Source: JAEZJZ01 sp964450265 (GTDB taxonomy: Bacteria; Bacillota; UBA994; UBA5500). Taken from it: a DNA stretch of 14,019 bases. Shown piece after piece: positions 5,948 to 14,013 of the stretch; position 1 is the stretch's first letter; every line of letters begins with the position of its first letter. The notes below the pieces were generated by a model. The model made no database searches. It was given only the letters and a program-made list of their open reading frames with translations, and was not told the origin of the DNA. The stretch is from positions 1 through 14,019 of the forward strand of contig CAYVCY010000047.1 in the NCBI GenBank assembly GCA_964450265.1. The letters run 5' to 3'. The translations under genes and the position numbers were made by a program.

Positions 5948-7171
5948 ATGAGATCGCACTATTTAGTAGCGCTCCTTGCTCTGGTGGCAGCGCTGGCCGG
6001 GGCAGTCTACTTAGGATACCAGCCACTTGGCGAAGCCATCAGGCTCGGATTGGATATCAAGGGTGGTGTCACCGTACTGTTGGAAGCCGATTTGGACGGT
6101 AGCAATGCCACAACCAGTGAGGTGATGGCCCGGGCACAGGCAATTATTAGCAATCGGATCAATAGCCTTGGCGTGGCAGAACCAGAGATCCAACGGGAAG
6201 GCACCAACCGCATCCGCATTTCCCTGCCTGGCTACGACAACCAGGAAGAGGTATTATCCATCATCGGCAAGACCGCCCAATTGGAGTTTAGGGACATGGA
6301 GGGCAACGTCTTCCTCACCGGCAACAATCTGGTAGACGCCCGTGAACAAACTGACACAGTGCAGGGCGGTGCATACGTGTCCATCCGGTTGAACCAAGAG
6401 GGCGGCGAGATCATGCGCGAATATACCCGGGAGAACCTGGGAGGCTACCTGCTGATCACCTTGGATGGCGAGTTCATCTCCACCCCAAAGATTCAAAATG
6501 AAGTTGGAACCGAGGGGATGATCAGTGGCATGTCCTCGCTAGAGGAAGCGCGCAACTTGGCGATCATGCTCCGTTCCGGTGCCCTGCCGGTCGCTTTGGA
6601 CGTTATGGAATCCCGCGCAGTAGGTCCCACTCTGGGACAAGTCTACCTGCAGATGAGTATTAAAGCCGGCTTGATCGGGCTTGCTCTGGTGTTTCTGATT
6701 ATGCTGATCTACTACCGGACCTTTGGCTTGCTGGCTAATCTTGCTCTAATTTTCTATACCTTGCTTACCCTAGCCCTGTTGGCGGCCTTGAAAGCCACCT
6801 TGACCCTGCCCGGGATCGCCGGCATCATCCTGGGAATCGGCATGGCGGTGGACGCCAACGTGATCATCTTTGAACGCATTAAGGAAGAATTGAGCGAAGG
6901 GCGCACCCTGCGCGGCTCCGTTACGTCAGGTTTTCATCGGGCCATGTTGACAGTGGTGGACTCTAACGTGACCACCTTGATCGCAGCCGGGGCATTGTAC
7001 TACTTCGGCACAGGCCCGGTCAGGGGTTTTGCCGTCACACTCTCGCTGAGCATCGCGGTCAGCATGTTCACCGCCGTTTTTATCACCAGGCTGTTAGTTA
7101 ACCTATTGATCAACGCCAACTTGACCAAATCTGCGGCCATCTTAGGCATAGGGGGAGGGCAGATCAAATGA
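5948..7171 (+). CDS. secD: Protein translocase subunit SecD
   Basis: This is a 407-residue membrane protein of the RND superfamily. With SecF it pulls exported proteins through SecYEG from the outer face of the membrane using the proton gradient. The first membrane segment spans about residues 6-23, followed by RLGLDIKGG (D36-G40), the SecD signature after TM1. A long extracytoplasmic domain runs to about residue 235 and ends near AVGPTLG. Five membrane segments follow, with GMAVDANVIIFERIKEE containing D302, which corresponds to the proton-pathway aspartate of other SecDs. Length is normal for the shorter Gram-positive SecD. ATG 5948 is chosen because GGGGGAG (5931-5937) is 10 bases upstream; a TTG at 5918 would add ten Arg-rich residues and has no site. 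Its TGA overlaps the secF ATG (ATGA). No yajC is adjacent. Confidence 0.95.
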   Translation: MRSHYLVALLALVAALAGAVYLGYQPLGEAIRLGLDIKGGVTVLLEADLDGSNATTSEVMARAQAIISNRINSLGVAEPEIQREGTNRIRISLPGYDNQEEVLSIIGKTAQLEFRDMEGNVFLTGNNLVDAREQTDTVQGGAYVSIRLNQEGGEIMREYTRENLGGYLLITLDGEFISTPKIQNEVGTEGMISGMSSLEEARNLAIMLRSGALPVALDVMESRAVGPTLGQVYLQMSIKAGLIGLALVFLIMLIYYRTFGLLANLALIFYTLLTLALLAALKATLTLPGIAGIILGIGMAVDANVIIFERIKEELSEGRTLRGSVTSGFHRAMLTVVDSNVTTLIAAGALYYFGTGPVRGFAVTLSLSIAVSMFTAVFITRLLVNLLINANLTKSAAILGIGGGQIK

Positions 7172-8031
7172 ACTTAATGCATAAGAGAAAATACTTCTAT
7201 GCCATCTCCCTGTCACTGATTTTGATCGGTTTGATTGGACTAGTGATCAATGGTGGTCTCAATCTTGGCATCGACTTTAAGAGCGGGACGATCATTGAAG
7301 TCAATCTGAAGGAGACATTCACCATAGATGAAATTGACCGGGTGTTGGAGCCATTTGATATGGGCAACACCAGCATCCGAGCAATCGGCACTGCTGGGAC
7401 CGAAGCCGAAATACGCTCCGAGAACCTCGGCGAAGAAAAACTGGCAGACGTGTTAGCCGGATTGCGCTCCCGCTGGCCAGACATGGAACCCCAAGTTCCG
7501 GCGATGGTAGACCCTCTGTTTAGCGTAGATTTGGTCAAACAGGCCCTGCTGGCGCTGTCGGTAGCAGCGGTAGGCATGGTGCTGTACATCACCTGGCGAT
7601 TCCAATTCAGATTCGCTATCTCCGCTATCATTACCTTATTGCACGACGTCGCATTCGTGGTGGGATTCTTCGCTATCTTCCGAATAGAGGTAAATAGCGA
7701 GTTCATCGCCGCCATTTTGACCATCGTCGGCTATTCCATCAACGATACTATCGTCGTCTTCGATCGCATCCGAGAGAACCTACAGACAGCGAAACGGATA
7801 AGCGATACAGAGCAGCTGACCAATAAGAGCGTGCTGAAGTCTATTCCTCGCTGTCTAAGAACCTCGGTCACCACAATACTGGCTATCGGTGCAGTGCTGA
7901 TTTTTGGCGGTGCGACGCTCAAACCACTATCCACTGCCTTGCTGGTTGGGATGATCGCCGGCAGCTACTCATCGCTGTTTATAGCTAGCTCGCTCTGGTT
8001 GGATTTAAGCAAGAGAAGCCAGAAGGCGTAG
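7168..8031 (+). CDS. secF: Protein translocase subunit SecF
   Basis: This 287-residue partner of SecD has a first membrane segment at about 10-28, then GIDFKSGT (G34-T41), the SecF signature region. An extracytoplasmic domain runs to about residue 125, and the remaining five membrane segments follow. GYSINDTIVVFDRIREN (N192, D193) is the highly conserved TM4 motif of SecF. The second Gly of the commonly quoted GIDFxGG is Ser39 here, which may be usual in this clade. Translation is coupled to secD through the ATGA overlap, with GGGGGAGGG (7151-7159) inside the secD end as ribosome-binding site. secD and secF are separate genes, not fused as in Bacillus. I see no clear terminator after the stop. 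Confidence 0.95.
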   Translation: MNLMHKRKYFYAISLSLILIGLIGLVINGGLNLGIDFKSGTIIEVNLKETFTIDEIDRVLEPFDMGNTSIRAIGTAGTEAEIRSENLGEEKLADVLAGLRSRWPDMEPQVPAMVDPLFSVDLVKQALLALSVAAVGMVLYITWRFQFRFAISAIITLLHDVAFVVGFFAIFRIEVNSEFIAAILTIVGYSINDTIVVFDRIRENLQTAKRISDTEQLTNKSVLKSIPRCLRTSVTTILAIGAVLIFGGATLKPLSTALLVGMIAGSYSSLFIASSLWLDLSKRSQKA

Positions 8032-8061
8032 CCTCGAGAGCGATTACACGGATTAAAGACA

Positions 8062-8139
8062 GCAAGCACCCCGGCTGTTTGCATGAAAGTAAGTAGAGCT
8101 GCTACTAGATAGAATGCAAACATCCCGGCGATTGGCATG
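8062..8139. repeat. Two copies of a 24-base imperfect repeat before mutS
   Basis: Copy 1 (8062-8085) and copy 2 (8116-8139) share the pattern GCAARCAYCCCGGC, two variable bases, TTKGCATG, and differ at only 5 of 24 positions. Starts are 54 bases apart. Copy 1 is itself an imperfect dyad: GCAAGCA against TGTTTGC with one G-T. After the ATG, copy 1 continues AAAGTAA and copy 2 TAAACAGTAA, so similarity extends a little further. A third, expanded copy follows at 8160-8195. The 8032-8262 gap holds no gene. Confidence 0.65.
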
Positions 8140-8159
8140 TAAACAGTAAAGCTTTGTAT

Positions 8160-8195
8160 CAAGCAGCCCGGCAACGAAGCCTGGCTGCTTGCATG
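8160..8195. repeat. Third repeat copy forming a perfect hairpin next to the mutS -10
   Basis: CAAGCAGCC (8160-8168) pairs perfectly with GGCTGCTTG (8183-8191), and an inner GGC/GCC pair encloses AACGAA. The two ends (AAGCA-CCCGGC and TTGCATG) match copies 1 and 2, with extra bases between them. The right end runs straight into the extended -10 of mutS, so a protein bound here would overlap the -35 region. Confidence 0.6.
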
Positions 8196-8202
8196 TTATA
8201 AT
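8194..8202 (+). promoter_or_regulatory. Extended -10 promoter for the mutS operon
   Basis: TGTTATAAT is a perfect extended -10 (TG at 8194-8195, TATAAT at 8197-8202). No good -35 lies 16-18 bases upstream, where repeat copy 3 sits, which is consistent with an extended -10 promoter or with activation or repression at the repeat. A start near 8209 gives a leader of about 54 bases. Confidence 0.6.
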
Positions 8203-8262
8203 AGGGCTAATGCTTGTTCTGTTACCCATGCCCCAACTCTGTCCTGAGACCAGGAGGTTAAG

Positions 8263-10893
8263 ATGTCCGAAGAATACACCCCGATGATTAGACAATACCT
8301 GGACATTAAACAGCAACACCCCGGCTGCCTGTTGTTCTTTCGTCTGGGAGATTTCTATGAGATGTTTCTCGAGGATGCGGAAGAAGCGGCTCGCCTGCTG
8401 GAGATCACCCTCACCGGTAGGGATGCCGGCAAAGCCGGCCGCATCCCCATGTGCGGAGTGCCCCATCACGCCGCCGAAGGCTACATAGCAAAGTTGATCG
8501 TGCAGGGCAAGAGAGTGGCCATCTGCGAGCAGGTGGAAGACCCTTCCGAGGCCAAGGGGCTGGTGCGGAGGGAAGTGACTCGCATCGTTACGCCCGGCAG
8601 CGTATTGGACGGCAGCATGCTGCCGGCTGGCCAGAACAACTATCTGGCGGCCCTGCAGCAGGATGGACGGGCATTCGGGCTGGCGGTGATCGAACTGTCT
8701 ACCGGAGAGATCCTGATGGGCGAGTATAGCGGGAAGAACCTTCCGGCGCGGCTGATCGACGACTACCTACGCCTGCAGCCGACCGAGGCTGTGCTGAGCC
8801 CAGCGTTGATGGAAGATCAGTCGGTGCTCAGACTGCTGCAGATCGCCCAGACCAAGAGCCATAGCCCGTCCCCAGCCGAGGCCCCCCAGACGGCAGCGGT
8901 ACAGCAGTTATACGACCAGCAGGGCTGGGGCCAGCCGGACAAACAGCTGCCACGGCTGGGACTTTGCGCCCTGGGGACAGCCCTGGATTATCTGCATCAA
9001 CTGCGCCAGCATGTGCTCTCCCACCTGAGAAAACCCCGCAATTTGCGTCAAACTTCAGCGATGCTGTTAGACGAAGCCACCCGCCGCAATTTGGAATTGA
9101 CCAGGAGCAGCCGCAGTCAAGAGGTGGAGGGCTCACTGCTATCTGTGCTCAACCGCACCGTCTGCTCCATGGGTTTGCGGGAGTTGGCCAGATGGATCAC
9201 TGAACCGCTGGCCGAGCGCCCGGGGATTCAATCCCGTTTGGACGCGGTTGAGGAGCTTTGCCAGCAGAATTTGCTGCGAGACCAGTTGCGGACACTGCTC
9301 AGGGGCAGTTATGATCTGGAGCGCTTGGCCAGCAGAGTAGCCACCGGCACCGCCAATGCCCGGGATTTACTGGCCTTAGGCCGCACCCTGCGGCTGCTGC
9401 CAGAGTTGTGTAACCTACTGAATGAGCGAACGAGTGAGCTCTTGATCGGGTCGCGGCAGCAACTGCAGTTGCTGCCCGAGTTGACCGATGAATTGCAGCG
9501 GGCTCTACAGGCAGAGCCGCCGATCAGTCTGCGAGAGGGCGGTATCTTTCGGCCCGGTTACAACGACGCCTTGGATGCAATCAACCAAGCGACGGTGGAT
9601 GGCAAGGATTGGCTGGCCGAACTGGAATCCCGGGAACGTGAGCGCACGGGTATTCGTTCGCTGAAAGTAGGCTACAACAAGGTCTTCGGTTATTACCTGG
9701 AGATAACCAAGTCCAACCTGGCCCAGGTGCCTGCCCATTACGTGCGCAAGCAGACGCTGGTCAATGCTGAACGCTTTATCACCGACGAGTTGAAAAGCAA
9801 GGAAGATGCCATTTTGGGGGCGGAGGAGAAGCGCAAGGCAATAGAATATGAGCTGTTCACCGAGCTCCTGCAACGGGTAAACGATTTCGTGCCAGCTATT
9901 CAGCAAAACGCGGCTATTCTGGCCCGACTGGATTGTCTGCAGTCTTTGGCAGAAGCAGCCGTCAGAGGTCGCTACTGTAAGCCAAGGCTGACGGAGGATG
10001 GTAGTCTGCAGATTGCCGCTGGGCGACATCCGGTGGTGGAACTTGTGGTGGGGCGACATCAATTCGTACCAAACGACTTGATCATGCAGCCAGGCGAGCT
10101 GTTGGTGATCACCGGGCCGAACATGGGTGGCAAGTCTACCTATATGCGTCAGGTGGCGCTGATCGTGTTGATGGCGCAAATCGGCAGCTTTGTGCCGGCC
10201 GAGAGCGCAACTATCGGGTTGGTGGATCGCATCTTTACCCGAGTGGGAGCGGCTGACGATCTGTTTTCCGGACAGAGCACCTTTATGGTGGAGATGACCG
10301 AGAGCCGTACTGCCATTACCGAAGCCACCGCCAACAGCCTGATCCTGTTCGACGAGTTGGGGCGGGGCACCAGCACCTATGACGGCATGGCCCTCGCCGA
10401 AGCGATCATCGAGTTTGTGCATCAGTATATCGGGGCCAAGACCCTGTTTTCCACCCACTATCACGAGCTGACCTCCCTATCCGAGCGCCTGCCAAAGGTG
10501 CGAAATATCTGCTGTCAGGTGGCGGAACACCGGGGAGAGCTAGTCTTTCTGCGCCAGATGCAGGAGGGAAAAGCGGATAAGAGCTATGGCATCAACGTTG
10601 CCAAGATGGCCGGGCTGCCGGGGCCGGTGTTACAGCGAGCGCGACAGATCTTGCGTCGCCTGGAGCAGCGCCACCCGGCCGAGGCAGCGCTGCAGTTGAC
10701 TTTGGATGACCTGCTGATCGATGTGGCTGAACAGGAAGTGGCCGCTGCCCGCGAAACAGAGCCGCACAGCGGCCGGATTATCGTGGAGGCCCTGCAGGCG
10801 CTGGAACTGGATGCCCTCACGCCTTTGGCCGCCCTCAATCTGTTGGCAAAGTGGCAGCAGGAGTTGCACCAGGAGGAGGTTTCCCTTGACTAA
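8263..10893 (+). CDS. mutS: DNA mismatch repair protein MutS
   Basis: This 876-residue MutS recognises base mismatches and small loops after replication and recruits MutL. The N-terminal mismatch-binding domain has the wedge motif GDFYEMF, with F31 and E33 as the Phe-X-Glu pair. Connector, lever and clamp regions follow. The C-terminal ATPase has Walker A GPNMGGKST (from about G618), SGQSTFMVEM, Walker B LILFDELGRGTST (D697-E698) and STHYHEL (about 730-736). Length fits MutS1, and there is no Smr domain as in MutS2. AGGAGG (8252-8257) lies 5 bases before the ATG. The gene begins after an extended -10 promoter and three repeats, and its last 8 bases overlap mutL. Confidence 0.97.
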   Translation: MSEEYTPMIRQYLDIKQQHPGCLLFFRLGDFYEMFLEDAEEAARLLEITLTGRDAGKAGRIPMCGVPHHAAEGYIAKLIVQGKRVAICEQVEDPSEAKGLVRREVTRIVTPGSVLDGSMLPAGQNNYLAALQQDGRAFGLAVIELSTGEILMGEYSGKNLPARLIDDYLRLQPTEAVLSPALMEDQSVLRLLQIAQTKSHSPSPAEAPQTAAVQQLYDQQGWGQPDKQLPRLGLCALGTALDYLHQLRQHVLSHLRKPRNLRQTSAMLLDEATRRNLELTRSSRSQEVEGSLLSVLNRTVCSMGLRELARWITEPLAERPGIQSRLDAVEELCQQNLLRDQLRTLLRGSYDLERLASRVATGTANARDLLALGRTLRLLPELCNLLNERTSELLIGSRQQLQLLPELTDELQRALQAEPPISLREGGIFRPGYNDALDAINQATVDGKDWLAELESRERERTGIRSLKVGYNKVFGYYLEITKSNLAQVPAHYVRKQTLVNAERFITDELKSKEDAILGAEEKRKAIEYELFTELLQRVNDFVPAIQQNAAILARLDCLQSLAEAAVRGRYCKPRLTEDGSLQIAAGRHPVVELVVGRHQFVPNDLIMQPGELLVITGPNMGGKSTYMRQVALIVLMAQIGSFVPAESATIGLVDRIFTRVGAADDLFSGQSTFMVEMTESRTAITEATANSLILFDELGRGTSTYDGMALAEAIIEFVHQYIGAKTLFSTHYHELTSLSERLPKVRNICCQVAEHRGELVFLRQMQEGKADKSYGINVAKMAGLPGPVLQRARQILRRLEQRHPAEAALQLTLDDLLIDVAEQEVAAARETEPHSGRIIVEALQALELDALTPLAALNLLAKWQQELHQEEVSLD

Positions 10894-12745
10894 GATCTTG
10901 GTCTTGAATGAAGAGGTAGCCAACCAGATAGCCGCCGGTGAGGTGGTGGAGAGACCTGCCTCGGTAGTAAAGGAACTGGTCGAAAACGCCCTGGATGCCG
11001 GCGCAACCGCGATCGATGTGGAGATCAAGCAGGGTGGTCTGGAACAGATCATCGTCAGCGATAACGGCCGCGGAATGGAACCGGACGACTTGCCGGTGGC
11101 CTTTCTCCGTCATGCCACCAGCAAACTACGCCATTCCCACGATCTGTTTGGCATCAAGACGTTGGGCTTTCGTGGCGAAGCGCTCCCCAGCATCGCCTCA
11201 GTGTCTAAGGTGCAGCTGATCACCCGCCAGGCTACGGCCTCTGCCGGATGGCGATTGACGGTGAATGGGGGAGACGTGGGGAAGCCGTCAGCCTGTGGAG
11301 CTCCGGCAGGCACCACAGTGATAGTCGACGATCTGTTCTATAACACACCGGCCCGCAAGAGCTTCATGAAGTCCCCCCCGGCGGAAGCAGGGCGAATCAG
11401 GGAATTGGTGGCCAGAATGTCGCTGGCCGCGCCTCAGGTAGCCTTTAGGCTGCGTCAGGACGGTCGCACTCTGTTGGAGACGACAGGCAACAACCTGCTC
11501 CGCGACACCATCTTGGCCATCTATGGGCGCGAGACGGCTGAACAGCTGATCGAGGTTCAAGGGGGCGCAACCCTGGTCCAGATAGCTGGTTTGATCGGCC
11601 GACCAGAGCTGACCAGAAACAACCGCCGAGATCAGGTGTTTATCCTCAACGGTCGCCTGGTGCAGTGCCGTTCTCTGTCCGCCGTTTTGGGAGAAGCCTA
11701 TCGCTCGCTGTTGCCGCGGGGACGCTATCCGGTGGCCTTCTTGCATCTGACCGTGCCACCGGAGACGCTGGATGTGAACGTGCACCCAGCCAAGATAGAG
11801 GTGCGGTTGCGGGAAGAACGCCAAGTGGCAGCCATATTGCACCGGGTGTTGACCCAGACGCTATCTCAGTCCGGGCAGGAGCAGGCGGCCGCCTCCGCCA
11901 GATTTGGCAACGCCACCAGCGGTTTCAGCGTCAAAGAATCCCCCTCCGGGTCTGCGGACAAAGCGGATGACGGGTGGACCATAACTTCTTTGGCCGCGCA
12001 AGAGACGCCATCGGTGCCGATCAACCTGCAGCAGATAAAGCAAGAACTGTTGGGTGTCGAGCCAAGCTGGCCTGCCGCCAGTTCGGTGCCGAGCAGACAG
12101 AGGGCATCTGGGGTCAGCCAATCTGCCCCAGTGAGCCAGGAGGACAGCGGGCAGCCCCCGGCTGCATCCGTCTCTCGCCAACCCTATCGCCTGCTAGGAC
12201 AAGTACTCGGCAGTTATCTGGCGGTCGAAAGATCGGATGCCTTCTTGCTAGTGGATCAGCACGCCGCCCACGAGCGAATCATCTATGAGCAGTTGTCCCG
12301 GGAGGACGGCTGGCAATCGGTGCAGCAGCTGCTGGTGCCCTATTCGTTGCAGGTAGGGCCGCTGGAGGCGGCGGTGTTGGAGCAGAGCGAGGAAGCGCTT
12401 GCAGCCCTGGGCTTCGATCTGCAGCATTTTGGGGGAAACACCTGGTTACTGCGCAGCCTGCCTCAAGTTTACCGCGGTCGCTTTAACCCCGATCAATTCA
12501 GGAACCTGATTAGCGATTTAGCGGACGACTGGCGGAGTATGAAATTGTTGGAACACAGGGAACAACTGCTGATCCGCCTGGCCTGCCAGGGAGCGATCAA
12601 AGCGGGGCAACGAATGCAGCATGCGGAGATGGTTGAGCTGTTGGATCAGCTATGGCAGACGGAGTTGCCTTTCACCTGTCCCCACGGCAGGCCGACTGCT
12701 ATCCGCTTCAGCGGGGAACAATTGTATCAGATGTTTCATCCTTAA
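10886..12745 (+). CDS. mutL: DNA mismatch repair endonuclease MutL
   Basis: This 619-residue MutL couples mismatch recognition by MutS to strand incision. The N-terminal GHKL ATPase shows NQIAAGEVVERPASVVKELV with E30 and N34, DNGRGM (59-64), GFRGEAL (94-100) and GTTVIVDDLFYNTPAR. A variable, Ser/Gln/Pro-rich linker (about 330-430) leads to a C-terminal domain carrying the nicking-endonuclease set: DQHAAHERIIYE (457-468), ACQGAIKAG (566-574) and CPHGRPT (598-604). It should therefore cut DNA itself, as expected where MutH is absent. The start is TTG 10886, immediately after AGGAGGAGGT (10871-10880) and matching the family N-terminus. Longer readings begin inside mutS in another frame. It overlaps mutS by 8 bases, implying translational coupling. 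The miaA start follows after 48 bases. Confidence 0.96.
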   Translation: MTKILVLNEEVANQIAAGEVVERPASVVKELVENALDAGATAIDVEIKQGGLEQIIVSDNGRGMEPDDLPVAFLRHATSKLRHSHDLFGIKTLGFRGEALPSIASVSKVQLITRQATASAGWRLTVNGGDVGKPSACGAPAGTTVIVDDLFYNTPARKSFMKSPPAEAGRIRELVARMSLAAPQVAFRLRQDGRTLLETTGNNLLRDTILAIYGRETAEQLIEVQGGATLVQIAGLIGRPELTRNNRRDQVFILNGRLVQCRSLSAVLGEAYRSLLPRGRYPVAFLHLTVPPETLDVNVHPAKIEVRLREERQVAAILHRVLTQTLSQSGQEQAAASARFGNATSGFSVKESPSGSADKADDGWTITSLAAQETPSVPINLQQIKQELLGVEPSWPAASSVPSRQRASGVSQSAPVSQEDSGQPPAASVSRQPYRLLGQVLGSYLAVERSDAFLLVDQHAAHERIIYEQLSREDGWQSVQQLLVPYSLQVGPLEAAVLEQSEEALAALGFDLQHFGGNTWLLRSLPQVYRGRFNPDQFRNLISDLADDWRSMKLLEHREQLLIRLACQGAIKAGQRMQHAEMVELLDQLWQTELPFTCPHGRPTAIRFSGEQLYQMFHP

Positions 12746-12793
12746 TTGATGGGGCAGATAGATGGCCCTTTATGTCAGGGGAGCGATTCAAGA

Positions 12794-13735
12794 GTGGAAA
12801 AACTGCTGGTGATTGTGGGGCCGACCGCCGTCGGCAAGACTGACCTCGCGCTCACCTTAGCCGAGCGCCTGCGGGGAGAGATCATTTCTGCCGACTCGAT
12901 GCAGGTCTATCAGGGAATGGATATTGGGACCGCCAAACCCAGCTGGTCAGAACAACAGGCGGTACCCCATCATCTGATAGACTTGGTCAAGCCGGGGGAA
13001 GCTTTCAGCGTGGCCGATTTTCAACGATTGGCGCGACAGCGAATCAGCGAGATCACTGCCCGGGGGCGTCTGCCGATATTGGCAGGAGGCACCGGCCTCT
13101 ATGTGCGGGCAGTGATCGATCACTATAACTTTATCCCGGCAGACACCGATTGGGCAATGCGCGAGCGGTTGAAGCAGCAGGCCAGGGAAGCCGGCCTATC
13201 GGCGCTCTACCAGTGGTTGCAGTCGGTGGATAGCATTGCCGCAGAGCGCATCCATCCCGGGGACGAGCGCCGCATCATCCGCGCCTTGGAGGTATATCAG
13301 ACTACCGGTCAACCCTTATCCTTCTGGGAACAGCAAGCGAAGGTAGAGGGTGTGCGCTACGATCTACAGATGTTTGGATTGACCAGGCCGCGGGAACAGC
13401 TGTACGGACGCATCAATCGCCGGGTAGAACTGATGATTGCCCAGGGGCTGCTGGATGAGGCCCGCCGGCTGTTCGATCAAGGTCTAGACGATAAATTCAT
13501 CGCCAACCAAGCCATCGGATACAAAGAACTGTTCGCCTACCTGCGGGGCGAAGAACCCTTGGAGCATGCGCTGGAGAGATTGAAACAGAATACTCGACGC
13601 TATGCCAAGCGGCAGTTGACTTGGTTTCGAGCCGATCGACGTATCCAATGGTTGGATGTAAGCCTCTACCAGGATAGTGACAGCTTGGCTGACGAAATTG
13701 CTGAGCGGCTTGCAGTCCGCTGGTCGATAGTATAA
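12794..13735 (+). CDS. miaA: tRNA dimethylallyltransferase MiaA
   Basis: This enzyme transfers a dimethylallyl group to N6 of A37 in tRNAs that read codons starting with U, the first step toward ms2i6A. The P-loop GPTAVGKT is at 9-16, followed by SADSMQVYQGMDIGTAK (32-48), the AGGTGLYVRA motif and the C-terminal NTRRYAKRQLTWFR. GTG 12794 is chosen because AGGGGAG (12777-12783) lies 10 bases upstream and the protein then has the usual short N-terminus and a normal length of 313 residues. An in-frame ATG at 12749 would give 328 residues but has no ribosome-binding site. It lies between mutL and hfq, a common neighbourhood. A candidate hfq promoter overlaps its 3' end. Confidence 0.95.
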   Translation: MEKLLVIVGPTAVGKTDLALTLAERLRGEIISADSMQVYQGMDIGTAKPSWSEQQAVPHHLIDLVKPGEAFSVADFQRLARQRISEITARGRLPILAGGTGLYVRAVIDHYNFIPADTDWAMRERLKQQAREAGLSALYQWLQSVDSIAAERIHPGDERRIIRALEVYQTTGQPLSFWEQQAKVEGVRYDLQMFGLTRPREQLYGRINRRVELMIAQGLLDEARRLFDQGLDDKFIANQAIGYKELFAYLRGEEPLEHALERLKQNTRRYAKRQLTWFRADRRIQWLDVSLYQDSDSLADEIAERLAVRWSIV

Positions 13736-13738
13736 AAT
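13710..13738 (+). promoter_or_regulatory. Candidate internal promoter for hfq
   Basis: TTGCAG (13710-13715) and TAAAAT (13733-13738) are separated by 17 bases, overlapping the end and stop codon of miaA. The predicted start near 13745 would give hfq a leader of about 25 bases. The match is moderate; hfq may also be read from upstream as part of the mutS operon. Confidence 0.5.
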
Positions 13739-13770
13739 GGTACACAATTAGAGTAATGGGGGGACAAGTC

Positions 13771-14013
13771 TTGACCAAGGCAAACATCAATCTACAAGAC
13801 ACTTTCCTCAACCAGATGCGCAAAGATAGCGTACCGGTGACCATATTTCTGGTGAATGGCTATCAGCTGAAGGGGACCGTGCGCGGGTTCGATAATTTTA
13901 CGCTGGTTTTGGAGTCAGAAGGGAAACAACAATTGGTCTATAAGCACGCCATTTCCACCGTTGCCCCATTCCGACCGGTGACCATCAACCTGATGGAGGA
14001 TCGCGGCGAATAG
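13771..14013 (+). CDS. hfq: RNA chaperone Hfq
   Basis: This 80-residue Sm-fold protein forms a hexameric ring that binds small RNAs and mRNAs. The N-terminal helix NLQDTFLNQMRK contains Q9 and D10 of the proximal uridine pocket and R17-K18 on the rim. Sm1 has NGYQLKGTVRGFDNFT with F43; Sm2 has YKHAIST (Y57-K58-H59). The tail is short, as in Gram-positive Hfq. I choose TTG 13771 (MTKANINLQD) because it fits the family N-terminus and GGGGGGAC (13758-13765) sits at the right distance. The ATG at 13756 would add five residues, and its own G-run is that ribosome-binding site, so it is less likely. The stop codon is 6 bases from the window edge. Confidence 0.94.
   Translation: MTKANINLQDTFLNQMRKDSVPVTIFLVNGYQLKGTVRGFDNFTLVLESEGKQQLVYKHAISTVAPFRPVTINLMEDRGE

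Noticed and set aside
5768..5959. 63-codon minus-strand ORF overlapping the secD start
   Set aside because: It begins inside secD and runs across the secD promoter. No ribosome-binding site or family resemblance is visible.
7965..8174. Minus-strand ORF after secF with M-x-x-A-G-x-x-A repeats
   Set aside because: The repeated peptide pattern only reflects the DNA repeats before mutS; the ORF extends into secF antisense and lacks a ribosome-binding site.
9505..10464. Long 319-codon minus-strand ORF
   Set aside because: It lies wholly inside mutS, antisense to conserved MutS domains, has no ribosome-binding site and no recognisable protein features; it is a by-product of the coding sequence opposite.
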